NCBI GenBank assembly: GCA_016192845.1
Contig: JACPTI010000128.1
Location: 1-57,360 of the forward strand
Length of the DNA: 57,360 nt
Direction of reading: 5' to 3'
From: Acidobacteriota bacterium
Lineage (GTDB): Bacteria; Acidobacteriota; Vicinamibacteria; Vicinamibacterales; UBA2999
Both the position numbers and the translations under genes were made by a program. The notes below the pieces were generated by a model, which was given only the letters and a program-made list of their open reading frames with translations, did not search any database and had not been told where the DNA came from. The stretch's first letter is position 1; each line of letters opens with the position of its first letter. This document shows, one piece after another, positions 44,282-52,655 of the stretch.

Positions 44282-44767
44282 ATGCAGCAAGACGTTCGCA
44301 TCGAAACCGTGCGCGAGCAGGATGTCGCGCTCCTGCTGCGCCTCATCAAAGCGCTGGCTGAGTACGAGCGGCTCTCGGGCGAGGTGGTTGCCACCGAGCC
44401 GATGCTGCGCGATGCGCTGTTCGGGCCGGCGCCGAGCGCCGAAGCGGCGCTGGCGTACGTCGGGCCGGACGCCGTCGGATTCGCCGTCTGGTTCTACAAC
44501 TACTCCACGTTCGTCGGCCGGCCCGGGCTGTACCTCGAAGATGTCTTTGTGCTGCCGGACTGGCGCGGCCGCGGCATCGGCCGCGCGCTCCTCCGCCATC
44601 TGGCACGCATTGCGGTGGCGCGCGGCTGCGGCCGCATGGAGTGGGCGGTGCTCGACTGGAACGAGCCGGCGATCCGGTTCTACCACAGCCTCGGCGCGCA
44701 GGCGATGGACGGCTGGACGGTGTACCGGCTCACCGGCAACGCACTGAAGCAGCTTGCGGGCGCGTAG
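44282..44767 (+). CDS. GNAT family N-acetyltransferase
   Basis: 161 residues. Acetyl-CoA loop VLPDWRGRGIGRALLRHLARIA and the start DVRIETVREQDVALLLRLIKALAEYE; FYNYSTFVGRPGLYLEDVFV and WNEPAIRFYHSLGAQ resemble diamine (spermidine/spermine-type) acetyltransferases. Substrate not certain. ATG 44282 was chosen over GTG 44264, which lies only five bases after a repeat array. Confidence 0.9.
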   Translation: MQQDVRIETVREQDVALLLRLIKALAEYERLSGEVVATEPMLRDALFGPAPSAEAALAYVGPDAVGFAVWFYNYSTFVGRPGLYLEDVFVLPDWRGRGIGRALLRHLARIAVARGCGRMEWAVLDWNEPAIRFYHSLGAQAMDGWTVYRLTGNALKQLAGA

Positions 44768-44822
44768 GGTGTCTAAGGTGCCTGTGGTGCCTAAGGTGCC
44801 TAAGGTGCGTGAGGTGCCTGGC
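44767..44822. repeat. Tandem micro-repeat, AAGGTGCCT type
   Basis: About six degenerate 9-bp units (GTGTCTAAG, GTGCCTGTG, GTGCCTAAG twice, GTGCGTGAG, GTGCCTGGC) directly between the GNAT stop and the next ATG. No reverse arm. Units of exactly 9 bp keep an open frame (SKVPVVPKVPKVREVPG). Confidence 0.92.
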
Positions 44823-45722
44823 ATGCTGCGCACGCGCCTCGAGCATCTCTATCGCACGTTCGACCACGTCGATTCCGCGAGCGATCCGGTCCACATGGTC
44901 CGTCGCTACCGTGCGCCGGACGACCGGGAGATCGCCGGCTTCTGCGCAGCCGGCCTCGCCTTCGGCCGGGTTGCCAGCGTGCTCGCCTCGATCGAGGCGC
45001 TGCTGACCGTCATGGGGCCCTCGCCGGCGGCGTTCGTCCGCGGCTTCGACCCGGCCACGGACGGCCACCGCCTGGCGGCGCTCGGCCACCGGTGGATCCG
45101 CGGCAAGGACCTCGCTGCGCTCGTCCTGATCCTTCAGCGCATGCTGCGCGAGGCCGGGTCGATCGAACAGTTCTTCGTGGCGGGCGACGATCCGTCCACA
45201 CCGGACGTCGGCCCGGCGCTCGACGTGTTTTCGGCGCGGGCGCTGGAGACGGACCTGAGGCCGGCGTACGGCTCACGGCGGGTGAGTGCGTCCGGACCCG
45301 CCAGGCGGACCGGCGTCTGTTTCTTCTTCCCGCGCCCGTCCACCGGGAGCGCCTGCAAGCGCCTGAACCTGTTCCTGCGCTGGATGGTGCGGAGGGACGC
45401 GATAGACCTCGGCGCCTGGTCGCAGGTATCGGCCGCCCGGCTCATCGTGCCGCTCGACACGCACGTCATCCGGCTCGGGCGCTGCCTGCGGCTGACGCGC
45501 TACGCAAACCCCGGCTGGAAGATGGCGGCGGAGATCACCGCCGCGTTGCGCGCGATCGACCCGCACGATCCGGTCCGGTACGACTTCTCGCTCTGCCACG
45601 TCGGGATGATGAACGCCTGCGGATACGGCCGGCCGCAGCGCGATTCGCGCTGCCCGCTGCGGGGCCTCTGCGCCCCGCACGCCCGTCGCGGTCGTTGTTT
45701 TTCGCTCAAAAATGTTGGCTGA
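44823..45722 (+). CDS. TIGR02757/DUF2400 family protein
   Basis: 299 residues from ATG 44823. DPVHMVRRYRAPDDREIAGFCAAGLAFGRVASVLASIEALL is the typical N-terminus of this conserved family of unknown function; VPLDTHVIRLGRCLRL and a Cys-rich end (MNACGYGRPQRDSRCPLRGLC) recall the DTHVxR and iron-sulfur parts of the endonuclease III superfamily. A DNA-related role has been suggested by such likeness only. TTG 44754 would add translated repeat and is unlikely. Confidence 0.88.
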   Translation: MLRTRLEHLYRTFDHVDSASDPVHMVRRYRAPDDREIAGFCAAGLAFGRVASVLASIEALLTVMGPSPAAFVRGFDPATDGHRLAALGHRWIRGKDLAALVLILQRMLREAGSIEQFFVAGDDPSTPDVGPALDVFSARALETDLRPAYGSRRVSASGPARRTGVCFFFPRPSTGSACKRLNLFLRWMVRRDAIDLGAWSQVSAARLIVPLDTHVIRLGRCLRLTRYANPGWKMAAEITAALRAIDPHDPVRYDFSLCHVGMMNACGYGRPQRDSRCPLRGLCAPHARRGRCFSLKNVG

Positions 45723-45759
45723 CACGAGCGTTCCTACAAGCTTGTAGTCTCGACCCCTC

Positions 45760-45788
45760 TTGTCGCGCGGGGCCAGAGCGTGTATCTT
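45760..45788 (+). promoter_or_regulatory. Putative promoter of the nitrate assimilation operon
   Basis: -35 TTGTCG (45760-45765), 17-base spacer, -10 TATCTT (45783-45788). The predicted RNA start (about 45795) is immediately before two hairpins, leaving a leader of about 215 bases before the first gene. Confidence 0.45.
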
Positions 45789-45796
45789 CAACGCGT

Positions 45797-45843
45797 GCCG
45801 CACGCTCAGCCGCGTGCGGCGCGTACCGGCATCTTCCTGCCGG
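45797..45843 (+). promoter_or_regulatory. Tandem hexaloop hairpins, candidate ANTAR target
   Basis: Hairpin 1: 9-bp stem GCCGCACGC/GCGTGCGGC around loop TCAGCC (45806-45811). Five-base linker. Hairpin 2: 6-bp stem CCGGCA/TGCCGG around loop TCTTCC (45832-45837). Two neighbouring six-base loops are the layout of ANTAR-binding leaders, and an ANTAR protein ends the operon. The loops lack the usual A at position 1, and no T-run follows hairpin 2. Confidence 0.5.
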
Positions 45844-45908
45844 CCCCGTCCGACGGCGCGCAGCTCGTTCCCCGTCGTAGCGAGCGCACCTGCCGCGTCC
45901 AGCCCTGA

Positions 45909-45958
45909 CCCTTCGGCGCTGCTCAGGGGTGACCCCGAGCGTGAGCGCAGTCGAAGGG
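45909..45958. repeat. REP-like repeat, CCCTTCG...GTCGAAGGG
   Basis: CCCTTCGGCGCTGCTCAGGG, GTGACCCC, GAGCGTGAGCGCAGTCGAAG then GG; matching ends pair. Same family as 29006-29048. It lies in the leader of the nitrate operon. Confidence 0.75.
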
Positions 45959-46010
45959 CGCCGAGCGTTCATCCACTCCATGACGAGTTTCAGCGGGAGT
46001 CCGTTCGTCG

Positions 46011-47624
46011 ATGTCCGCATCTGCCGTTCTGCCGCTCCTGGCGCGCGCCACGCACCACGGGGACGCGCTCGCCTACGCGACTCCCCGCCACCGGCCGCCT
46101 GTCTCGCCGAAGCCGCGCAGCGGCGAAGGCGGGTGTATGCCCGGGCGTGCGCCCGGAGCCGGCGAGCAGTACCGCTTTCACTTCGACATGCGGAAGTGCA
46201 TCGGCTGCAAGTGCTGCGTCGTCGCCTGCAACGAGCAGAACGGCAATCCCGCGGCGATCAACTGGCGCCGCGTGGGCGAGATCGAGGGCGGCTTCTTTCC
46301 CGATGCCACGCGCGCGTTTCTCTCCATGGGGTGCAACCACTGCCTGGAGCCGACGTGCCTGAGCGGCTGTCCCGTCGACGCGTACTCGAAGGATCCGGTC
46401 ACCGGCATCGTGCGCCACAGCGCCGACGCCTGTATCGGCTGTCAGTACTGCACGTGGAACTGCTCCTATGGCGTCCCGCAGTACAACCCCGAGCGCGGCG
46501 TTGTCGGCAAGTGCGACATGTGCCACGGACGGCTGACGCTCGGCCAGGCGCCTGCCTGCGTCGCGGCCTGCCCTGAGGGGGCCATCGAGATCGAGGTCGT
46601 CGCGATCGCCGGGTGGCGCGCCGCTGCGGAGGGCGCCGTGGTCGCACCCGGGGTGCCGGTCGCCGACGGCAGCGTCTCGACGACGCGGATCACGCTGCCG
46701 GAGGGACTGCCGCCCGATGCGCGGCCGCCGGACCTCACCCACGTTTCACCCGCGCATCCGCACTGGTCGCTCATCCTCATGACGGTGCTGACGCAGCTCT
46801 CTGTCGGCGCCTTCGTCACCATCTGGCTGCTGCACCTGCTGGGCGCCTCGTCCGGGCTCGGCGCGGGGGCGCTGGTCTCCCTCCTCGTTGGCGGCCTGGC
46901 GCTCGCGGCGGCGACGTTCCATCTCGGCCGCCCGGTGTACGCCTATCGCGCGTTTCGGATGTGGCGTCGCTCGTGGCTCAGCCGCGAGGCACTCCTCTTT
47001 GCGTGTTTCTCGGGCGTGTCGGCGCTCTATGCCGCGTGGCTGTGGTGGCAGCTCCCGGGCGGCGCCGCGCTTGGCGCCGTGACCGCGGCGCTCGGGCTTG
47101 GCGGCGTGACCGCCAGCGCCTGCATCTACAGGGTGCCCTCGCGGCCGGCCTGGAACACGCCCGCCACGCTCGTCCAGTTCCACCTGACGGCGGGCATCCT
47201 GGGTCCGCTCGTCGCCGCAGTTGCCGGCGCCGGCAGCGTCCGGTGGCTCGGGCTCACCGCGGCCGTGATGGGCGGCTCCCAGCTGCTCGCACTCGCGGTG
47301 CTGTTCCTCCGGTGCATCGCGGCCGACCGCCCGGAGCTTCGCGGCACGGCCCGGCTGCTCTCCACCGTCTTCGCCCGCCGGCTCCTCGCGCGCGGCGTGC
47401 TCCTCGTGCTGGGCGCACTCGTCCTGCCGCTGGTGGGCGTGGCGTCGGCTCCTGTAGGGGCCAACCTTAACGTCGGCCCCTACACGGCGGAACACGCCCT
47501 GTGCGCGGCCGCGCTGCTTCTGGCGATCAGCGGGGAAATCCTGGGGCGGTACCTCTTCTTCGTCAGCGTGGTGCCAACGCATCTGGCCGCCCCGTACCTC
47601 GCGGCGGCCCGGGAGGCGGCATGA
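46011..47624 (+). CDS. Fused DmsB-DmsC-like iron-sulfur / membrane anchor subunit
   Basis: 537 residues. The N-terminal half is a DmsB-type ferredoxin with four Cys clusters: CIGCKCCVVAC, CNHCLEPTCLSGCPVDA, CIGCQYCTWNC with CSYG, and CDMCHGRL with CVAACPEGA. From about 260 on there are eight membrane helices of the DmsC/NrfD-like anchor type (start SLILMTVLTQLSVGAFVTIW). Fusion of the two is unusual. It precedes the molybdenum subunit with ATGA overlap, so it probably carries electrons from quinol to that enzyme on the cytoplasmic side. The first 42 residues include a repeat-derived stretch (PPVSPKPRSGEGG); ATG 46137 is an alternative start. Confidence 0.88.
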   Translation: MSASAVLPLLARATHHGDALAYATPRHRPPVSPKPRSGEGGCMPGRAPGAGEQYRFHFDMRKCIGCKCCVVACNEQNGNPAAINWRRVGEIEGGFFPDATRAFLSMGCNHCLEPTCLSGCPVDAYSKDPVTGIVRHSADACIGCQYCTWNCSYGVPQYNPERGVVGKCDMCHGRLTLGQAPACVAACPEGAIEIEVVAIAGWRAAAEGAVVAPGVPVADGSVSTTRITLPEGLPPDARPPDLTHVSPAHPHWSLILMTVLTQLSVGAFVTIWLLHLLGASSGLGAGALVSLLVGGLALAAATFHLGRPVYAYRAFRMWRRSWLSREALLFACFSGVSALYAAWLWWQLPGGAALGAVTAALGLGGVTASACIYRVPSRPAWNTPATLVQFHLTAGILGPLVAAVAGAGSVRWLGLTAAVMGGSQLLALAVLFLRCIAADRPELRGTARLLSTVFARRLLARGVLLVLGALVLPLVGVASAPVGANLNVGPYTAEHALCAAALLLAISGEILGRYLFFVSVVPTHLAAPYLAAAREAA

Positions 47625-49894
47625 CGCTGCGGCACCTGCTCGGGCTCGACACGCGCGCCGACCGCTACGCCTATGGAACCGACCCCACCAGCGGCTATGT
47701 GTCCGCGCAGAAGATTCCCGACCGCTGGGTCGCCACGACGTGCGGGTACTGCTCGGTGGGCTGCGGCATGTTCATCGGGGTGAAGGACGGCCGTGCCGTC
47801 AGCGTGCGCGGCAATCCGGATCATCCCGTCAACCGCGGCCTGCTCTGCCCGAAGGGCCTCGCCGAGCACCACACGATCGCCGCCGGGAACCGCGCGCGGT
47901 ATCCGCTGCTGCGCTGGAACGGCGTCATGACGCGCGTCGCCTGGGACGAGGCGATTGCGACGATGGCGGTGCGCTTTCGCGACGTGCAAGAGCGGTTCGG
48001 GCGCGGTGCGGTCGGCGTCATCAGCACCGGCCAGCTCGTGACCGAGGAGTTCTACGCGCTCGGCAAGCTCGTGCAGCTCGGGCTCGGCACCCCGAACTAC
48101 GACGGCAACACGACGCTCTGCATGGCAACCGCCGTGGCGGGCTACAAACGGTCGTTCGGCAGCGACGGCCCGCCGGGGGCGTACGAGGACATGGAACAGG
48201 CCGACGTCGTGCTGCTCATCGGCGCGAATATCGCCGAGAACCATCCGATCCTCTGTTCGCGCCTGCGCGCCAATCCCGGCGCCACGGTCATCGTCGTCGA
48301 CCCGCGCGTGACGAAGACGGCGATACTGGCCGATCTCCATCTGCCGATCCGGCCGCGCTCGGATCTGGCGCTCGTCAACGGCCTGATCCACCTCGTCATC
48401 GAGCACGACCTCGTCGACCGCGACTACATCGCTCGCCACGCCACGGGCTTCGAGGCGCTGCGCGACTCGGTCCGCGAGTACACGCCCGGGCGGGTGGCGC
48501 AGATCACCGGACTGGATCCGGAGTTGATCTACCGCACCGCCGCGATCTACGCCGGGGCGCGCGCCGCCTTCGTCGGCTGGACCATGGGGGTGAACCACAG
48601 CACGAAGGGGACCGAGACCGTCAACGCGATCAACAACCTGGCGCTCATCACCGGCAACATCGGCCGCGCCGGCGCCGCGCCGTTTTCCATTACCGGTCAG
48701 TGCAACGCCATGGGCACGCGGGAGGCCGGGTTCACCTCGTCGCTGCCGGGGTACCGGAAGTTCGAACGCGCGGCGGATCGCGCCGAGCTGGCGCGTCTCT
48801 GGAACGTTCCCGAGGAGCGGATTCCAACCGCGCGTGGCCTCGCCTATCCCGACATCATCGAAGCCGTGCTCGAGCGGCGCATCCGCGCGCTCTGGATCAT
48901 TGCGACCAACCCGGTGGTGTCGTTTCCGAACCTTGGAGTGCTGCAGCAGGCGCTCGAGTCGCTCGAGTTTCTCGTCGTTCAGGACGGCTACCACCCGACG
49001 CCCACCTCCGAGCACGCCCACCTGATGCTGCCTGCGGCAATCTGGGGTGAGAAGGAGGGCACCTACACCAACTCCGAGCGCCGGGTGAGCAAGGTGAATC
49101 GCGCGGTGGCGCCGCCGGGCGAGGCCCGCGCCGACTTCGACATTTTCTTGCAGCTGGCCGAAGCGCTCGGCGTTCGCGACGAGCTGTTCCCCGGCTGGCG
49201 GAGGCCTGCCGACGCGTTCGGGGAATGGGCGCGCGTCTCCGCCGGCCGTCTCTGCGACTACTCCGGGATGACATATGAGGCGATCGAGCGGTACGGCGGG
49301 CTGCAGTGGCCGTTCCCGGCCGGCGCCGATCCAGGCGAAACGCGCCGCCTGTACGGCAACGGCCGCTTTCAGACCGAGGATGGCCGCGCGCGGCTGATTC
49401 CGACGACATGGGAGCCGTTTCCGGAGCCGCCGACGCCTGAGTTTCCTCTCGTCCTGAACACCGGGCGCACGGTGGAGCACTGGCACACGCGCACGAAGAC
49501 CGCGAACGTGCCGATCCTGGAGCGGCTCTCGCCGGCGGCGTGGGTCGAGATGAACCCGCGCGACGCACGGCAGCTCCGCCTCAAGCCGCAGGACCGCGTC
49601 GACGTCGTGTCGCGCCGCGGGCGCGTGCGGAACGTGGAGCTGCGCATCACCGAGACGATTGCGCCGGGACAGGTCTTCGTTCCGTTCCATTTCGCGGAGA
49701 CCAACGCGAATCAGGTGACGCAGAGCGCCTTCGATCCGATCTCGCGCGAGCCGAACTACAAGCAGTCGGCCGTGCGCGTGGAAAGGGCGACCCACACCCC
49801 GACGAAACACCGAGACTCCGAGGCACCGAGGAGAAATTCAAAGACTCTTTCTCGGTGGCTCGGTGGCTCGGTGTTCCGTGGAGGGCGCCGATGA
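47621..49894 (+). CDS. Molybdopterin nitrate reductase, assimilatory (Nas/Nar B-like)
   Basis: Reduces nitrate to nitrite. 757 residues without a Tat signal, so cytoplasmic. The 4Fe-4S motif is CGYCSVGCGM with LLCPKG; the Mo ligand is the Cys in NTTLCMATAVAGYKRSFGSDGPPGAYED, as in Nap/Nas enzymes. WTMGVNHSTKGTETVNAINNLALITGNIGRAGAAPFSITGQ and the molybdopterin-binding C-terminal domain (LVLNTGRTVEHWHTRTKT) are intact. After PNYKQSAVRVE the last 35 or so residues (THTPTKHRDSEAPRR, WLGGSVFRGG) are translated from a micro-repeat array, so the natural stop has been replaced. The stop overlaps the nirB ATG. Confidence 0.93.
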   Translation: MTLRHLLGLDTRADRYAYGTDPTSGYVSAQKIPDRWVATTCGYCSVGCGMFIGVKDGRAVSVRGNPDHPVNRGLLCPKGLAEHHTIAAGNRARYPLLRWNGVMTRVAWDEAIATMAVRFRDVQERFGRGAVGVISTGQLVTEEFYALGKLVQLGLGTPNYDGNTTLCMATAVAGYKRSFGSDGPPGAYEDMEQADVVLLIGANIAENHPILCSRLRANPGATVIVVDPRVTKTAILADLHLPIRPRSDLALVNGLIHLVIEHDLVDRDYIARHATGFEALRDSVREYTPGRVAQITGLDPELIYRTAAIYAGARAAFVGWTMGVNHSTKGTETVNAINNLALITGNIGRAGAAPFSITGQCNAMGTREAGFTSSLPGYRKFERAADRAELARLWNVPEERIPTARGLAYPDIIEAVLERRIRALWIIATNPVVSFPNLGVLQQALESLEFLVVQDGYHPTPTSEHAHLMLPAAIWGEKEGTYTNSERRVSKVNRAVAPPGEARADFDIFLQLAEALGVRDELFPGWRRPADAFGEWARVSAGRLCDYSGMTYEAIERYGGLQWPFPAGADPGETRRLYGNGRFQTEDGRARLIPTTWEPFPEPPTPEFPLVLNTGRTVEHWHTRTKTANVPILERLSPAAWVEMNPRDARQLRLKPQDRVDVVSRRGRVRNVELRITETIAPGQVFVPFHFAETNANQVTQSAFDPISREPNYKQSAVRVERATHTPTKHRDSEAPRRNSKTLSRWLGGSVFRGGRR
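49803..49879. repeat. Palindromic micro-repeat array, CCGAGACA/CCGAGGCA type
   Basis: Left arm ACACCGAGACTCCGAGGCAC plus CGAGGAGAAAT, centre about 12 bases, right arm CTCGGTGGCTCGGTGGCTCG plus GTGTTCCGTGG. Homologous to 44182-44259. It is inside an operon and translated as the tail of the nitrate reductase. Confidence 0.93.
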
Positions 49895-52290
49895 AACGCC
49901 TCGTGGTGGTCGGCAACGGGATGGCGGGGATGGCGTGCCTCGAGCAGATCCTGGCGTACGCGCCGCGGTTCACGGTCACCGTGTTCGGCGACGAGACGCA
50001 CGTCAACTACAACCGCGTGCTGCTGTCGTCGGTGCTCGCCGGCGAGAAGACGGCCGACGACATCGTGCTCCACCCGCTCGAATGGTACCGGCGGCACGCG
50101 ATCGACCTGCGGCTCGGCGTGCGCATTGTCGACGTCGACGCGGCAGCGAAGGCCGTGACTGGCGATGACGGGAGCGTCACGCCTTACGACACGCTGCTGC
50201 TGGCGACCGGCAGCTACGCGTGGCTGCCGCCGATTGCGGGCCTCGATCAGGACGGCGTGTTCGTGTTCCGCACGCTCGACGACACGCGCGCCCTGCTCGA
50301 GCGCTCCGGGCCCGGCGTGAGCGCGGTGGTCATCGGCGGCGGCCTGCTGGGTCTCGAGGCCGCACGCGGCCTGCAGGTCCAGGGGTGCAACGTCACGGTC
50401 GTCCATCTGATGCCGACGCTGATGGAGCGGCAGCTCGATCCGGACGCAGGACAGTACCTGGCCGGCAAGATGGAAGACCTCGGCATCCGCGTCCTGCTCG
50501 GGCGCACCACGACGGCTGTCGTGGGCAACGGGCATGTCGAAGGGGTTGTGCTCGAAGACGGCACGCTCCTCGAGGCAGACCTGGTGGTCGTTGCGGCAGG
50601 GATCCGGCCGAACGTCGAGCTCGCCTACAAGGCCGGCCTCCACGTGAATCGCGGCATCGTGGTCAACGACCACATGGAGACGAGCAGCCCAGACATTCTT
50701 GCCGTGGGCGAGTGCGTCGAGCACAACGGCACCTGCTACGGGCTGATCGCGCCACTGCTCGAGCAGGGCAAGGTGCTCGCCGCGACCATCACCGGCAACC
50801 GCGGCCCGACCTACACCGGCACCGTGCAGGCAGCGAAGCTGAAGATCATGGGCGTCGACGTCTTCTCCGCCGGCGACTGGAGCGAGCAGCACGCGGAGCC
50901 GGTGCGCTTCGAGGATCGGGCGCTGGGCATCTACAAGAAGCTCACCGTGCGCGACGGGAGGCTCGTGGGCGTCATCCTTGTCGGCGACACCTCCGACAGT
51001 CACCGCTACATGGAATGGCTGCGCAGCCGGACCGACCTGACCGCCGAGCGCCGCCACCTGCTCTTTCCGCCGCCTGCCGCCGACGTGGGTCTGGATGTGG
51101 CCGAAATGGCCGACAGCGCGGTCGCCTGTGGCTGCATCGGCGTCACGAAGGGAGAGATCGTTCGGGCGATTCACGAGCGCGGCATCAACACGCTGTCGCA
51201 GCTCAAGGAGTGCACGCGCGCGAGCACCGGCTGCGGCAGCTGCACCAGCCTCTGTCAGGACCTGCTGCGCGCGGTCGCGCCGGAGTTCGAGGAAGAGAAG
51301 AAGAAGGTCATCTGCGGCTGCGTGCCGTTCGCGGAGGACCGGCTGCGCGAGATCCTGCGCAGCCAGAAGCTGCGGTCGGTGCAGGAGGTGCTCGAGATCT
51401 ACGGCGACGGCGTCGGCTGCGAGGTGTGCAAGCCGGCGCTGAGCTACATGCTCGACATGCTGTGGTGCGGCGACCACGAGGAGGATCGGTCGGCGCGCTT
51501 TATCAACGACCGCGTGCACGCCAACATCCAGAACGACGGCACCTTCTCGGTGGTGCCGCGCATCCGCGGCGGCGTGACCAGCCCTGCCGAGCTGCGCCGG
51601 ATCGCCGACGTCGCGGAGAGATACGACGTGCGCATGGTCAAGATCACCGGCAGCCAGCGCATCGACCTGCTCGGCATCCGCAAAGAAGACCTGCCGAAGG
51701 TCTGGGCCGACCTCGGCATGCCATCCGGCCAGGCGTACACGAAGGGCGTGCGGATGGTGAAGACGTGCGTCGGCACCGACTTCTGCCGCTTCGGCACGCA
51801 GGATTCCATCGCCGCCGGCATCGAGATGGAGCGCCGCTTCGAGCAGCTCTACACGCCGCACAAGGTGAAGATGGCCGCCGTCGGCTGCCCGCGCAACTGC
51901 GCGGAGGCGACCGTGAAGGACATCGGTCTTGTGGGCGTCGAGGGCGGCTGGCAGGTGGTCGTCGGCGGCGCGGCCGGGAAGGGCGTCCGCAAGGCGGACC
52001 TTTTGACGACGGTCGAGACCACGCAGGCGGCGCTCGAGGCTGCCGAGCTGTTTTTCCAGTACTACCGCGAGAACGCCAACTATCTGGAGCGCACGTACGA
52101 CTTCGTCGAGCGGCTCGGGATCGAGAAGGTCCGCAAGGAGACGGTGTACGCGCCCGAAGACGTGCGGCGGGGGCTGCTCGATCGCCTGCGCAAGTCGAAG
52201 GCGCGCGCCCGGGATGCATGGTACGAAGGGCAGCAGCCGCGCCATCCCACGCAGTTCATTCCCCTCGTTCCTCTGGAGACTCTGGCATGA
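49891..52290 (+). CDS. nirB: NAD(P)H-dependent nitrite reductase large subunit
   Basis: Reduces nitrite to ammonium. 799 residues. FAD/NAD domains (VVGNGMAGMACLEQIL, VVIGGGLLGLEAARGLQVQG), two BFD-like 2Fe-2S modules (CGCIGVTKGEI with STGCGSC, then CGCVPFAEDRLREIL with VGCEVCKPAL), then the sulfite/nitrite reductase part with siroheme-Fe4S4 ligands CVGTDFC and CPRNC. Complete. GGAGGG lies just upstream; ATGA overlap with the reductase gene. Confidence 0.96.
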   Translation: MKRLVVVGNGMAGMACLEQILAYAPRFTVTVFGDETHVNYNRVLLSSVLAGEKTADDIVLHPLEWYRRHAIDLRLGVRIVDVDAAAKAVTGDDGSVTPYDTLLLATGSYAWLPPIAGLDQDGVFVFRTLDDTRALLERSGPGVSAVVIGGGLLGLEAARGLQVQGCNVTVVHLMPTLMERQLDPDAGQYLAGKMEDLGIRVLLGRTTTAVVGNGHVEGVVLEDGTLLEADLVVVAAGIRPNVELAYKAGLHVNRGIVVNDHMETSSPDILAVGECVEHNGTCYGLIAPLLEQGKVLAATITGNRGPTYTGTVQAAKLKIMGVDVFSAGDWSEQHAEPVRFEDRALGIYKKLTVRDGRLVGVILVGDTSDSHRYMEWLRSRTDLTAERRHLLFPPPAADVGLDVAEMADSAVACGCIGVTKGEIVRAIHERGINTLSQLKECTRASTGCGSCTSLCQDLLRAVAPEFEEEKKKVICGCVPFAEDRLREILRSQKLRSVQEVLEIYGDGVGCEVCKPALSYMLDMLWCGDHEEDRSARFINDRVHANIQNDGTFSVVPRIRGGVTSPAELRRIADVAERYDVRMVKITGSQRIDLLGIRKEDLPKVWADLGMPSGQAYTKGVRMVKTCVGTDFCRFGTQDSIAAGIEMERRFEQLYTPHKVKMAAVGCPRNCAEATVKDIGLVGVEGGWQVVVGGAAGKGVRKADLLTTVETTQAALEAAELFFQYYRENANYLERTYDFVERLGIEKVRKETVYAPEDVRRGLLDRLRKSKARARDAWYEGQQPRHPTQFIPLVPLETLA

Positions 52291-52655
52291 CCGACCATCA
52301 ATGGATTCGGATCGCGGCGAGCGACAGCGTTCCGCTGCGGGAAGGGCGGCTCGTCCGCCTCGCCGACCGCGAAATTGCACTCTTCAACCTCGGCCATCGG
52401 TTTCTCGCCGTCGACAACCGCTGCCCCCACCGCGGCGGCCCGCTCGCCGACGGCATCGTGACCGGCGCATCGGTCGTATGTCCGCTGCACGCGTGGAAGG
52501 TCAGCCTCGAGCACGGCGGTGTAGAACGCCCGGCTGGCGCCGCCACGTGTGTGGCCACGTATCCCGTACGCGTCGAACACGGCATCGTGCTCATCGGGCT
52601 GCCGCTCGCGGCGACCTGCGTCGTCACGCGCCGCTCGAAAGGCGAGGCGGCATGA
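52287..52655 (+). CDS. nirD: Nitrite reductase small subunit (Rieske type)
   Basis: 122 residues. Rieske 2Fe-2S ligands are CPHRGGPL and CPLHAWKV (C-x-H and C-x2-H), so unlike enteric NirD this form keeps its cluster. ATGA overlaps at both ends (nirB, MFS gene). Confidence 0.95.
   Translation: MTDHQWIRIAASDSVPLREGRLVRLADREIALFNLGHRFLAVDNRCPHRGGPLADGIVTGASVVCPLHAWKVSLEHGGVERPAGAATCVATYPVRVEHGIVLIGLPLAATCVVTRRSKGEAA

Noticed and set aside
41963..44833. 956-codon open frame on the minus strand across pyrC and pyrE
   Set aside because: It is the antisense shadow of intact pyrimidine genes; composition is Arg/His-rich without any family motif.
47480..49810. 776-codon minus-strand frame opposite the nitrate reductase
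   Set aside because: Same reason: antisense frame without domains, the plus-strand gene is complete.
49756..52380. 874-codon minus-strand frame opposite nirB
   Set aside because: Shadow of a high-GC gene; nirB on the plus strand has every expected motif.
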